Origin: Beijerinckiaceae bacterium
Lineage (GTDB): Bacteria; Pseudomonadota; Alphaproteobacteria; Rhizobiales; Beijerinckiaceae
Reading direction: 5' to 3'
DNA: 43,489 nucleotides
NCBI GenBank assembly: GCA_025458025.1
Contig: JALOTF010000012.1
Location: 1 to 43,489, forward strand
The notes under the pieces are model-generated. The model was given only the letters and a program-made list of their open reading frames with translations. It was not told the origin of the DNA and did no database searches. Within the stretch, counting starts at the first letter, position 1. Each line of letters opens with the position of its first letter. The position numbers and the translations under genes were made by a program. Of the stretch, positions 1 through 10,490 are shown piece by piece.

Positions 1-1
1 G

Positions 2-612
<611 letters not shown>

Positions 613-616
<4 letters not shown>

Positions 617-1692
617 TCCGTCGTTCGCGTTTCCTCATGGTCGCGCTGCCGCTGGCTGCTGCGGGTGCGCTGACCCTCGCGACCCTGTCCATCGTGCGCT
701 CGAACACCACGCCGGCAGTCGCGCCAGCCGGTGCGGCGCGCTCGACCATCGTGGCCGGGGCGGGGGTGGTCGAGCCGGCGGGGCGGGAAATCGCGGTCGC
801 GACCCCCGTCGCGGGCGTGGTGCGCAATGTGCGCGTGAACCCGGGCGATGCGGTGAAGCAGGGCGACATCCTCTTCACCCTTGATGATGCGATTGTCGCG
901 GCGACGCTCGCGCAGCGCCAGCAGGATCTGCGCGCGGCGGAAATCCGCCTGACGCAGACGAAAGGACGCGTGGACCAGTTGCGCGCCGAGATGGAGGCCG
1001 CGCGGGGCGCGGTGGAAGCCGCCCGGGCCGAGCGCGACGAGGCGAAAGATCAGGTGGATACCGGCGCGCAACTCGTGGGCGGAGCCGTTTCGCAGCGCGA
1101 ACTCACGCGACGCCGCAACGCCTTGCGCGGCGCGGAAGGGCGGCTCGCGGAAGCCGGCGCGCGGTTCGATGGCACCCGTGCGGCCCTCGCACTGATCGAC
1201 CCTGCCCAGCAAGGTGCCTCATGGCTGGCAGACCAGCAGGCCGTGCAGCAGGCGCAGGCTGCGGTGGATCTCGCGCGGCGCGAGCAGGAGCGGCTCTTCA
1301 TCCGCGCGCCCTCCAATGGCACGATCCTCGCGGTGAATATCCGTGCAGGTGAATTCGCGGCCGCCGGTGGCGCAACCGCGCCGGTATCGATGGGCATGCT
1401 CACGCCTCTGCATGTGCGCGTGGATATCGACGAGGCCGATCTTCCCCGCCTCGCGTTGGGGCGGAACGCGGTGGGCGCGCGGCGTGGCCTGCCAGCGGAA
1501 ACCATCGCCCTGCGCTTCGTGCGCGCCGAGCCGATCCTCACCAGCAAGCGCAGCCTTGTCGGCGGGGCGGATGAGCGGGTGGATACCCGCGTGCTCCAGC
1601 TGATCTATGCGGTGGAAACGCCGGAGATCGACCTCCGGCCCGGCCAGATCCTCGATGTGCGGATCGACAGCCCCAAGCCCGCGCAGGGCTGA
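613..1692 (+). CDS. HlyD/MFP-family periplasmic adaptor of an ABC exporter (DevB-like)
   Basis: Periplasmic adaptor (membrane fusion protein) linking an inner-membrane ABC exporter to the envelope. At 359 aa it has the family architecture: an N-terminal signal anchor (about residues 8-28), a first half-lipoyl segment with the PVAGVV...V..GD.V..GD pattern (about 64-90), a long Ala/Glu/Arg-rich coiled-coil hairpin (about 97-225), a second half-lipoyl strand beginning IRAPSNGTI (about 237-255), then a beta-barrel region. The ATG overlaps the stop of the ATPase gene by four bases, which fixes both start and operon. A TetR regulator follows nine bases later and may control the operon. The exported compound is unknown. 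Confidence 0.9.
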
Positions 1693-1701
1693 TGCCGCGC
1701 C

Positions 1702-2322
1702 ATGCCCCGCAAGCCCGGCGATCGCAACCGAGATTATGCCGAGACACGGCAGGCGATCCTGACCCGCCTGCATGCCCGCCTCGTGGCCGAGCGGGACCGG
1801 CCGCCGAGCTTCCGCGAGATCGCCAGTGCTGCCGAGGTCAGCATGCCGACGCTGCGGCACTATTTCGGCGATCGCGATGCCGTCATCGCTGCTGTCATGG
1901 AGCATCAGGGCGCGTTGGGTGCGCCTTATCTCGCCGATCTCGCGCGCGCCGATCTGCCCTTCGAGGCCTCCATCCTTGAGGCCGTTATGTTTCTCGCTTT
2001 CGGCCTGTTCGAGGCGCGCGTGAGTGGTATCCACGCTTTCGGTCTCTCGGAGGGGATGCAATCCGGGCCGCTCGGCGAGGCCTACCTCGCGCGGCTTCTG
2101 GAGCCGACCTTGCAGGCGCTCGAGAGCCGGCTCGCGCAGCATGTCAGCCGGCAGGAGATGCGGCCCGCGAACCTCCGGGTCGCGGCTTTGCAACTCGCGG
2201 CCCCCCTCGTGCTCGGCGCATTGCATCAGGCCTATCTCGGCGGGGACCGGCTCCGTCCGCTCTCGCGTGAAGAGCTATGCGAGGCGCTCGCGGGCTCGTT
2301 TATCGAGGCTTTCCGGGCCTAG
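1702..2322 (+). CDS. TetR/AcrR-family transcriptional regulator
   Basis: A 206-aa one-component repressor-type protein. The N-terminal helix-turn-helix lies at about residues 34-63 (FREIASAAEVSMPTLRHYFG), with the H-Y-F-G/D signature that ends the TetR DNA-binding domain. The remaining helices form the ligand and dimer domain, which is not conserved enough to name a ligand. The gene follows the HlyD adaptor by nine bases in the same direction, so it is probably co-transcribed with and controls this export operon, as is common for efflux systems. The start at 1702 is the first ATG in a frame that opens just before it. It ends nine bases from the convergent hydrolase gene. Confidence 0.87.
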   Translation: MPRKPGDRNRDYAETRQAILTRLHARLVAERDRPPSFREIASAAEVSMPTLRHYFGDRDAVIAAVMEHQGALGAPYLADLARADLPFEASILEAVMFLAFGLFEARVSGIHAFGLSEGMQSGPLGEAYLARLLEPTLQALESRLAQHVSRQEMRPANLRVAALQLAAPLVLGALHQAYLGGDRLRPLSREELCEALAGSFIEAFRA

Positions 2323-2331
2323 AATGCGCCT

Positions 2332-3837
2332 TCAGCCGGCACGGAAGAGCGGGAAACTCACGCCCAAGGCCCAGGCGAGGCAGAGACCGAGGCCGATGCC
2401 CGCCGCGAGCGCACCGCTGCGCTGGCCGATCCAGCGGCCCATCAGCCCGTGAACGAGGAAGAACAGCACCATCACCGGCAGGATGATGAACAGGAACATC
2501 AGGCGCGGCGGATCGAGCATCGCCGCGCCTGCCAGCGAGGCCAGCAGCGCGACGCGCGCAGCCAAGCGCCGCACCAGAGTGCCCCGACCGGCCCCGGTCA
2601 GCACGCTATCCGCCAGCATGAAGGGGATTGTGCCGAGACAGAGGATCAGGATGACCGACAGCCGCCCGGCATGGGGCAGGAAGCTCGCGGCATAGCGGTC
2701 CATCGCGAGGCCGAAAACGGCAATGCCCCAGAACACCAGCAACGCCACTCCCGCCAGCGAGAACCCGCTGGTGAAGCGTCGCCACCCCACAATCAGCATC
2801 TGAATCAGCGCATAAGCCGCGAGATGCCCCGCGAGATAATCCGCCACCAGCACGGGCAGAAAGGGCTGGTAGAGGCCGGTTCCCACCGGCGGCACAAGAA
2901 GGGCGGGGAGCAGGATGGCCGGCCAGAACCTCACCGCCGGCAGAGCCTCCGGCACGTTCTCCGTCGCGGGCAGCGCATGCGCGAGCGGGCGCATCAGCAG
3001 CACGATCCCTCCGAGCAGCAGCAGGATCCATGGGCCGGTTGGCTGGATATCGCCCTCGCTGGCGCGCCCGAAAGTGCCATCGAGCCAATCGCGCGCCTCG
3101 CGCACGCCCGTTCCGCTGAAGAGCACGCCGACATGCTCCACGCCCGGCGCCACCACCGCACGGCGCGCCACGCCCGGTTTGGTCGCGGTGTCGCCTTCGC
3201 GCGTATCAGGCTGCACCATGTGCAGCGCATCGAGAGCCGCTTCCCGCAGGCGCGGCTCGCCCTGACCGGTGATCATCAGCAGCCGCGCGGGTTCCGTTGC
3301 GGTCACCGCGCCGGAGAACATGGAAATCGCGACCACCGCGGCAATCGGCATGCCCGCGGCCTCCTCGGCCAGCGATGCACGCACGAGAATATCGGTCGCC
3401 ATGGAATGCCCGAGCAGCGCGACGGGCCGGGGCGGCTGCCCAAGGTTGCGCCCGGCCGCGATCACCCGGCGGGTTTCCGCGACAAGCAGCGTGGTCGTGC
3501 CGTCAATGGAATCAATCGCGCCGGACATCGGCACGGGATTGCGCCCGTGACCCTCGAAATCGAAGGCGAGCACGGTGTAGCCCGCCTGCGCGAGGTTGAG
3601 CGCATAAGCCTGCATCATCGGGCGCGAGCCGGCAAAGCCATGCGCGATCACCACCACGGGCCCTTCGCTGTTGGGCTTGCGGATGAGCGTCGCCGGGGTC
3701 GAACCGACCGGCATTTCTTGAAATTCAAGGCCGGATCGCGCCGTTTCGAGCCGAAAAACCGAGATCGCGATGGCGAGAAGCGCCAGCAAGGCGAGCACGA
3801 GATTGACGGTTCTTGCGGCAGGGCGCACTCGCATCAT
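2332..3837 (-). CDS. Alpha/beta hydrolase with large C-terminal multi-pass membrane domain
   Basis: A 501-aa protein from the ATG at 3837. It has one N-terminal membrane helix (about residues 10-28), then an alpha/beta hydrolase domain with an oxyanion region (AHGFAGS, 65-71), a nucleophile elbow GHSMA (Ser145) and a likely catalytic His in VEHVG (His235). About eight hydrophobic helices follow from about residue 262 to the end. The hydrolase domain should face the periplasm if helix 1 is a signal anchor. The frame continues upstream to a TTG at 3909, but those 24 residues are basic, lack hydrophobic character and have no clear ribosome site, so the ATG is preferred. It is divergent from bciA. 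Substrate unknown; esterase or peptidase-like activity is only inferred from the fold. Confidence 0.8.
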   Translation of the reverse strand: MMRVRPAARTVNLVLALLALLAIAISVFRLETARSGLEFQEMPVGSTPATLIRKPNSEGPVVVIAHGFAGSRPMMQAYALNLAQAGYTVLAFDFEGHGRNPVPMSGAIDSIDGTTTLLVAETRRVIAAGRNLGQPPRPVALLGHSMATDILVRASLAEEAAGMPIAAVVAISMFSGAVTATEPARLLMITGQGEPRLREAALDALHMVQPDTREGDTATKPGVARRAVVAPGVEHVGVLFSGTGVREARDWLDGTFGRASEGDIQPTGPWILLLLGGIVLLMRPLAHALPATENVPEALPAVRFWPAILLPALLVPPVGTGLYQPFLPVLVADYLAGHLAAYALIQMLIVGWRRFTSGFSLAGVALLVFWGIAVFGLAMDRYAASFLPHAGRLSVILILCLGTIPFMLADSVLTGAGRGTLVRRLAARVALLASLAGAAMLDPPRLMFLFIILPVMVLFFLVHGLMGRWIGQRSGALAAGIGLGLCLAWALGVSFPLFRAG

Positions 3838-3934
3838 GGATCGGCACGGAAGGCGAGGGGCTTCACGTCGGCATCTCCGGGCCTTGCAGCGGATGGCCAA
3901 GAGCGGCAACCGGCGCTAGCGTTGCATCGGGTTT

Positions 3935-3949
3935 AGGGCTGCAAGCCCT
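3935..3949. promoter_or_regulatory. Perfect inverted repeat between hydrolase gene and bciA (candidate operator)
   Basis: AGGGCT-GCA-AGCCCT, two perfect 6-base arms with a 3-base centre, lies in the 148-base divergent region about 35 bases before the bciA ATG. It could be a regulator site or an RNA hairpin in the bciA leader. It is not followed by a T-run, so it is not a terminator. It does not match the TGT-N12-ACA site of PpsR/CrtJ. Confidence 0.3.
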
Positions 3950-3985
3950 GGCCGTCCATGCTTCCGATCAACCGACTGGCGCATC

Positions 3986-5008
3986 ATGTCCTGTTCTGCC
4001 TCTGACACGGAAGCCCAGCGCCTCTCCCCGAGGCCGCGTCGGGTCTTCGTTCTGGGCGCGACCGGCACGATCGGCCGCGCGACCGTTGCGGCACTCTTGG
4101 CGCGCGGGCACCGGGTCGTTTGCTTTGTGCGGCCGAAATCGCGGGGGGAGGCGGATGACCTCGCGAGCCTGCTGCCGGGCGCGCAACTGCGCTTCGGCGA
4201 CGTGACCGACGCCCGGTCGCTTGCGGCGGATGGATTTCGCGATGAGCGCTTCGATGCGCTGGTGTCCTGCCTCGCCTCGCGCACGGGCACGGCGCGCGAT
4301 GCCTGGGCGATTGATCATCGCGCGCATCAGCTGGCTCTGGCGGCCGCGCGGCAGGCCGGCGTGGAGCATATGGTGCTGCTCTCGGCCATCTGCGTGCAGA
4401 AGCCGAAACTCGCGTTTCAGCAGGCAAAACTCGCTTTCGAGCGCGAATTGGTGGAATCGGGCCTCATTTATTCCATCGTGCGGCCTACGGCGTTCTTCAA
4501 ATCGCTCTCGGGGCAGGTGGAGCGCGTGAGGCAGGGCAAGCCGTTCCTGATCTTCGGCGACGGACGATTGACCGCCTGCAAGCCGATCAGCGATCGCGAT
4601 CTCGGCGCGTTTCTCGCGGGGAGCCTCGATGATGAAAGCCGCTGGAACCGCATTCTCCCCCTTGGCGGGCCGGGCGATGCCATCACCCCGCGCGAGCAGG
4701 GCGAAATGCTGTTCGAACTCGTGGGAAAGCCTCCGAAATTCCGCTCCGTTCCTCTGGGCATGCTCTCGGCCATCCGGGCCGTGCTGGGCGCGCTCGGGCG
4801 CATCAGCCCGAAACTGGCGGACAAGGCCGAACTCGCTGGCATCGGGCATTACTACGCGAGCGAATCCATGCTCGTCTGGAATGCCGAAACCGGCCGATAC
4901 GATGCCGATGCGACCCCGTCCGCCGGATCAGACACCCTGCGCGAGCATTACATCCGGCTCATCCGCGACGAAATTCGCGATGACCGGGGTGATCACGCGG
5001 TTTTCTGA
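3986..5008 (+). CDS. bciA: Divinyl (proto)chlorophyllide a 8-vinyl reductase, NADPH-dependent, BciA type
   Basis: BciA reduces the 8-vinyl group of divinyl chlorophyllide/protochlorophyllide with NADPH during bacteriochlorophyll synthesis, in the cytoplasm. The 340-aa protein is an atypical SDR with a Rossmann motif GATGTIG (residues 24-30). It carries blocks I recognise as typical of BciA: SRTGTARDAWAIDH (98-111), LLSAICVQKP (131-140), SIVRPTAFFKSLSGQV (163-178), FGDGRLTACKPISDRD (190-205) and a C-terminal ADKAELAGIGHYYASESML segment. This pattern separates it from generic NmrA/epimerase proteins. No other pigment gene is adjacent: an unrelated hydrolase lies divergent on one side and a dipeptide permease convergent on the other. 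The ribosome site before the ATG is weak. The alternative, a light-independent NAD(P)-binding protein of unknown role, seems unlikely. Confidence 0.88.
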   Translation: MSCSASDTEAQRLSPRPRRVFVLGATGTIGRATVAALLARGHRVVCFVRPKSRGEADDLASLLPGAQLRFGDVTDARSLAADGFRDERFDALVSCLASRTGTARDAWAIDHRAHQLALAAARQAGVEHMVLLSAICVQKPKLAFQQAKLAFERELVESGLIYSIVRPTAFFKSLSGQVERVRQGKPFLIFGDGRLTACKPISDRDLGAFLAGSLDDESRWNRILPLGGPGDAITPREQGEMLFELVGKPPKFRSVPLGMLSAIRAVLGALGRISPKLADKAELAGIGHYYASESMLVWNAETGRYDADATPSAGSDTLREHYIRLIRDEIRDDRGDHAVF

Positions 5009-5085
5009 GGCGGAACTCAGCCTGCATTTTGACCTGACGCAGACCGTTTTGAAAGGGCGCGCACAGGCGTGCTCTTCGCGTGAGT

Positions 5086-5967
5086 TCAGCCGCGCTCGCG
5101 CGGGTCGAAGGCATCGCGCAGGCCGTCCCCCAGCAGGTTGAACGATAACACCGTGATGAAGATGGCGAGGCCCGGCCAGATCGCCATCCATGGTGCGTTC
5201 GTAAGGAAGCGTTGCGCGGAATTGAGCATCGAGCCCCATGACGGCGAGGGCGGCTGCTGCCCGAGGCCCAGGAACGAGAGGCTCGCCTCGGCAATGACGG
5301 CGGTGGCGATGGTCAGCGTGATCTGCACCAGCAATTGCGGCATCACGTTCGGCAGGATGTGCTTCACCGCGATACGCCAGCGCGGATTGCCCACGGCGCG
5401 CGCGCTTTCCACGTAATCCTCCACCTTCACCGCGAGAACCTGCCCACGTGTGAGGCGGATGAAAATCGGCGTCGCGGTGATGCCAATGGCGATCATTGCA
5501 TTGGTCAGGCTGGGGCCGAGGAAGGCCGCCAGCGCAATCGCGAGAATGAGAAACGGGCTCGCGAGCATCGCATCGGTCACGCGCGAGAGAATGGCATCCA
5601 CCCAGCGCGGGCCATACCCCGCGAGAAGGCCAAGCGGCACGCCAAGCGCCACCGCGATGCCCACGGAAATCACGCCCGCTGCCAGCGAGGCGCGTGCGCC
5701 ATAGATAATCCGCGAGAAGAGATCGCGGCCTACCTCATCCGTGCCGAACCAGTAAAGCGCGGAGGGCGCCTTGCGCACGGCGGTCCAGCTCTGCTTGATG
5801 GGATCGTGGGGGGCGATGAGCGGCGCAAAAATCGCGATCAGCACCAGCGCGATGATCACTACGAGGCCGAACATCGCGGCCTTGCGCGCTTTTAGCCGTC
5901 GCCAGGCCCGGCGAAGCGGCGTTTCGGGCACGTTGCCGGCATTCACGATCGCAGTTGCTCCACTCAT
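5086..5967 (-). CDS. Dipeptide/oligopeptide-type ABC permease, DppC/OppC subunit (importer 2)
   Basis: Second inner-membrane subunit of a family-5 ABC importer, 293 aa from the ATG at 5967. It has an N-terminal cytoplasmic tail and first helix (about residues 33-50), the OppC-type N-terminal motif LIAPHDP, the DEVGRDLFSRI block and the EAA coupling loop (ESARAVGNPRWRIAVKHILPN). It ends with FNLLGDGLRDAFDPRERG, the usual DppC end. Its start overlaps the stop of the DppB gene by four bases (ATGA), which rules out longer upstream starts in the same frame. It is the last gene of the minus-strand run beginning with MarR at 19168. Substrate unknown. Confidence 0.93.
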   Translation of the reverse strand: MSGATAIVNAGNVPETPLRRAWRRLKARKAAMFGLVVIIALVLIAIFAPLIAPHDPIKQSWTAVRKAPSALYWFGTDEVGRDLFSRIIYGARASLAAGVISVGIAVALGVPLGLLAGYGPRWVDAILSRVTDAMLASPFLILAIALAAFLGPSLTNAMIAIGITATPIFIRLTRGQVLAVKVEDYVESARAVGNPRWRIAVKHILPNVMPQLLVQITLTIATAVIAEASLSFLGLGQQPPSPSWGSMLNSAQRFLTNAPWMAIWPGLAIFITVLSFNLLGDGLRDAFDPRERG

Positions 5968-6905
5968 GGCCGGAGCCTTGGATTGACGAGGATGTAGCCG
6001 AGATCCGCCAGCAGATTGAGCAGGATATAGGTCGCGGAGGTCACCAGAACCACGCCCTGTACCACGGCGTAATCGCGGTTGAACACGGCATCGACGATCA
6101 GCTTTCCGAAGCCGGGAATGGTGAAGATCTGCTCCGTCAGCACCGCACCGGAGAGCAAAGTGCCGAATTCGAGCGCGCCCAGCGTGATCACCGGCGTCAG
6201 CGCATTGCGCATGGCGTGCGCGAGGATGACGCGGTTCTCGTTCAGCCCCTTGGCGCGGGCCGTGCGCACATAATCGGAGGAAAGCGCCTGCAGCATCGCC
6301 GCGCGCGTATGGCGCATCAGCACGCCCGCGATGGAATTGCCGAGCACGAAGGCCGGCATGATCGTGGTCTTCAGAGATTGCCACGGATCCTCGAACGGGC
6401 TCACGTATCCCGAGGCTGGCAACCAGCCGAGATGCACGGAAAACAGGAAAATCAGCAGGATCCCGAGCCAGAAATTCGGCGTCGAGATGCCCCAGAGCGA
6501 GATGACGTTCACAACGTAATCCCAGACCGTGCCCTTCTTCACTGCCGAGACGATGCCCGCGGGCACGCCGATGAAAATGGCGATGATCATCGCCATCGTC
6601 GCCAATTGCAGCGTCACCGGCAGCTTCTGCGCGACAAGCGTTGAGACCGGCTCCTTGAGGCGCATCGATTCGCCGAGGTCACCCGTCACCACGCCCTTGA
6701 TCCAGTAGACATATTGCACCGGGATGGGCTGATCGAGCCGATATTGCTTCCGGATCTGCTCGATCACCTCGGGGTCGCGTTCCTCGCCGGCCATGATGGT
6801 CGCAGGATCGCCCGGCAGCAATTGCTGCAACCCGAAGATCATCATCGAGACGATGATGACCGTCGGGATCAGTTGCATCAATCGCCGGGCGATCAGCAGC
6901 AGCAT
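5964..6905 (-). CDS. Dipeptide/oligopeptide-type ABC permease, DppB/OppB subunit (importer 2)
   Basis: First inner-membrane subunit of importer 2, 313 aa. It begins with the hallmark MLLLIARRLMQLIPTVIIVS helix, then the DppB motif LLPGDPA and RKQYRLDQPIPVQY. Hydrophobic helices and the EAA loop (VRTARAKGLNENRVILAHAMRNAL) follow, ending VNPRLRP. Length and ending are normal for the family. Three bases separate it from the binding-protein gene upstream and it overlaps dppC downstream by four bases, so all five transporter genes read as one transcript. Confidence 0.93.
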   Translation of the reverse strand: MLLLIARRLMQLIPTVIIVSMMIFGLQQLLPGDPATIMAGEERDPEVIEQIRKQYRLDQPIPVQYVYWIKGVVTGDLGESMRLKEPVSTLVAQKLPVTLQLATMAMIIAIFIGVPAGIVSAVKKGTVWDYVVNVISLWGISTPNFWLGILLIFLFSVHLGWLPASGYVSPFEDPWQSLKTTIMPAFVLGNSIAGVLMRHTRAAMLQALSSDYVRTARAKGLNENRVILAHAMRNALTPVITLGALEFGTLLSGAVLTEQIFTIPGFGKLIVDAVFNRDYAVVQGVVLVTSATYILLNLLADLGYILVNPRLRP

Positions 6906-6908
6906 GGC

Positions 6909-8429
6909 TCAGCCCTTGATCTTCAGGCCGACGACGCGCACGAGGCCGTCGGGCATCTGGCGATAGCCTTCGATCCGATCGCGATGCGCAATGATCACGA
7001 GGCGATGGTAGAGGTAGACGATCGGTACATCCTTCGCGAGCTGCTCGGCAGCGCGCTTATAGGCGGCCATGCGCTCGGGCATGGCGTTCTTGGTGCGGCC
7101 TTCATCCAGGGCGGCGTCCACATCCTTGTTGGAATAGGCTGAATAGTTGTTCGGCGCGCCGGTATAGGCGAAGGTCTGGATGTTGCCGTCCGGGTCCGTG
7201 CGACCCGACCAGGCGAGCATATAGGCCTGGAAATTGCCCGCTTCCGCTTCCTTCAGCGAGGTCGCGAATTCGGTCACGCGGATCTTCACATCAAAGCCGG
7301 CTTCGGCGGTCATGGCCTGCACCACCTCGGCGACCTGGCGCGTCTCAGGGTTGTTCGGCACCATAAAATCGACCGTCACGGGCGTCTTCACGCCGGCATC
7401 GGCGAGGAGCTTCTTCGCCTTGGCGATATCGCGCTTCGGCACCGGAACGCTCTTCTGGTAGAAGGAATTCTCCGGGTTGACCCACTGATTGCCAGGCTTG
7501 AACTCGCCGTTGAACACCACCTGCACGAGGGCCTCGCGGTCAATCGCCGCCTCGAAGGCCTGCCGCACGCGCGCATCCGAGCCAAGCGGGCCCTTGGCGG
7601 CGTCACCCTTGCCGGTATTGATGGTGATGCCCTGATAGCCCAGCTCCGAAGCGGTCGCGAGCTTCAGGCCGCGCGTCGCACGGATATCCTTGATATCGGT
7701 TGCCAAAGCGCGCTCGATGAGATCGAGCTGGCCCGATTTCAGGTTCGCGAGCCGCACGGTGGAATCGGTAATCGGCACATAGGTGATCCGGTCGATATGG
7801 ACATTCGCCTTGTCCCAGTAATCGGCGAATTTCTCGACCACGATGCGGTCCTGCTGCACACGTTCCACGAACTTGTAGGGGCCCGCGCAGACCGGCTTCT
7901 GGCCGAAGCGGTCACCGGCCTCCTGTGCCGCCTTGGGCGAGACCATCATGCCGGCGCGATCCGTCAGCTGTGCGATCAGCGGCGAGAACGGCGATTTCAG
8001 GTTGATGCGGATGGTCGTGGGATCCACCACATCCACGCTGTCGACCTGGCTCAGCTCCGAGCGGCGGAACGAGCCATTCATGGTGCGGTGGCGGTCGAGC
8101 GAGAACTTCACGGCGGCGGCATCGAGCGGCTCGCCGTCATGGAATTTTACGCCCGGGCGCAGCTTGATGGTGACGGTCTTGCCATCGGCGGAAGTCTCGT
8201 GGCTCAGCGCGAGCTGCGGCACCACGTTCAGCTTCTCGTCGATGTCGAAGAGTTTGTCGCAGATCGAGGCAAAGACGATGCGCCCCACATAGGTGCGGGC
8301 GAGGGTGGGATCGAGCACATCCGGGTCTTCGGCCAGGCCGATGCGGATCGAACTTTGGGCCATGGCACTACCCGCGAAAAGCGGGGCGGCGAGCAGGGCG
8401 GCGAGCCCATATCTGAAGCTTTTCTTCAT
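6909..8429 (-). CDS. Family-5 ABC solute-binding protein (importer 2)
   Basis: Periplasmic binding protein, 506 aa, with a clear signal peptide (residues 1-24, cleavage after AMA). The mature protein has the SBP family-5 pattern: early LDPTLARTYVG, the KTVTIKLRPGVKFHDGEPLDAAAVKFSLDR-type block near residue 90-115, CAGPYKF, and the C-terminal IVYLYHRLVIIAHRDRIEGY region. Family members bind di- and oligopeptides, but also glutathione, opines, nickel or sugars, so the ligand cannot be assigned. It sits one base after the DppF-type ATPase gene and three bases before dppB. Placement after the ATPases and before the permeases is unusual but clearly in one operon. Confidence 0.92.
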   Translation of the reverse strand: MKKSFRYGLAALLAAPLFAGSAMAQSSIRIGLAEDPDVLDPTLARTYVGRIVFASICDKLFDIDEKLNVVPQLALSHETSADGKTVTIKLRPGVKFHDGEPLDAAAVKFSLDRHRTMNGSFRRSELSQVDSVDVVDPTTIRINLKSPFSPLIAQLTDRAGMMVSPKAAQEAGDRFGQKPVCAGPYKFVERVQQDRIVVEKFADYWDKANVHIDRITYVPITDSTVRLANLKSGQLDLIERALATDIKDIRATRGLKLATASELGYQGITINTGKGDAAKGPLGSDARVRQAFEAAIDREALVQVVFNGEFKPGNQWVNPENSFYQKSVPVPKRDIAKAKKLLADAGVKTPVTVDFMVPNNPETRQVAEVVQAMTAEAGFDVKIRVTEFATSLKEAEAGNFQAYMLAWSGRTDPDGNIQTFAYTGAPNNYSAYSNKDVDAALDEGRTKNAMPERMAAYKRAAEQLAKDVPIVYLYHRLVIIAHRDRIEGYRQMPDGLVRVVGLKIKG

Positions 8430-8430
8430 G

Positions 8431-9506
8431 TCAGGTCTCCGATTGCGGGGTGGTCTCGGTTTTGCCGGTCTCGAAAGCCGACATCAGGCGAAGCAGGGTC
8501 GCATCCGGCGCGGCTTCGCGCGGGAGGATGGAATCGGCCGGCGGCAGCGAGCCGGCGAAGTGGCAGGCCACGCGATGCCGCGCATCGCCCTGAAGGTGGG
8601 GCTCCTCGGTCCGGCAGCGTTCCCCGGCATGCGGGCAACGGCGATGGAGGTGGCAGCCCGACGGCGGGTTCAGCGGGCTTGGCACATCGCCCTGCAGCAC
8701 GATGCGGCTCGCGCGCTTTTCGGCGCTGGCCACGGGAATGGCCGAGAGCAGGGCGCGCGTGTAGGGGTGGCGCGGTGCCGCGAACACGGCATCCGCCGAG
8801 CCGGTCTCCACGATGCGCCCGAGATACATCACCGCAATGCGATCCGCGATGTGCTTCACCACCGCGAGATCGTGGCTGATGAAGACCATCGTGAGATCAA
8901 GTTTCTGCTGCAAATCACGGAGAAGATTGAGGATCTGCGCACGGATCGAGACATCGAGCGCCGAAACCGGCTCATCGCAGATGATGAGGCGCGGCTCGCT
9001 CGCCAAGGCACGGGCAATCACCACGCGCTGGCGCTGCCCGCCGGAGAATTCATGCGGATAGCGCTGGGCGTGTTCGGGGCGAAGACCCACGATTTCCAGC
9101 AATTCAGCCACGCGCGCGCGGCGCTCGCTCGCCGGCACGATGTTGTGGAGCAGCAGCGGCTCGGCAATGGCCTCGCCCACGGCCATGCGCGGATTGAGCG
9201 AGGCAAAGGGGTCCTGGAAGATGATCTGCACATGCCGGCGCAGGTTCCGCAATTCCGCTTCCGGCAGGGAAAGCAGGTCGCGACCTTCGAATGTCAGCGT
9301 TCCGCCCGTCGGCTCGATCAGGCGGAGCAGCATGCGTCCGAGGGTGGATTTTCCGCAGCCGGATTCCCCCACCAGCGCCAGCGTTTCGCCCGCCATCAGC
9401 GCGAGATCGACCCCATCCACCGCGCGCACCTCAGCGGTTGCGCGCCCGAAGAGGTTGCGCTTCGCCACGAAGGTTTTCTGAAGGCCGCGCGCCTCAAGCA
9501 GCATCG

Positions 9507-9510
<4 letters not shown>
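8431..9510 (-). CDS. ABC importer ATPase, DppF/OppF type (importer 2)
   Basis: Energising subunit of importer 2, 359 aa. It has Walker [11 protein letters not shown]-loop [14 protein letters not shown], signature FSGGQRQRV, Walker [13 protein letters not shown], switch His in FISHD, and the C-terminal oligopeptide-transport extension with the cysteine-containing [17 protein letters not shown] segment, which in relatives can bind an iron-sulfur cluster. The start at 9510 overlaps the stop of the DppD-type gene (ATGA); the frame is open further upstream but that part lies inside the neighbour. A second ATG six bases on is also possible. Confidence 0.93.

Positions 9511-10486
<976 letters not shown>

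Positions 10487-10490
<4 letters not shown>

Noticed and set aside
3838-3909. Longer N-terminus of the membrane hydrolase starting with TTG at 3909
   Set aside because: The added 24 residues are basic, contain three cysteines, precede the membrane anchor and lack a ribosome site; ATG at 3837 is simpler.
2449-3936. Long plus-strand open frame opposite the membrane hydrolase gene (about 495 codons)
   Set aside because: Composition is rich in His, Arg, Gln and Glu with no domain or membrane pattern, typical of antisense frames in GC-rich DNA; the minus strand has a clear hydrolase.
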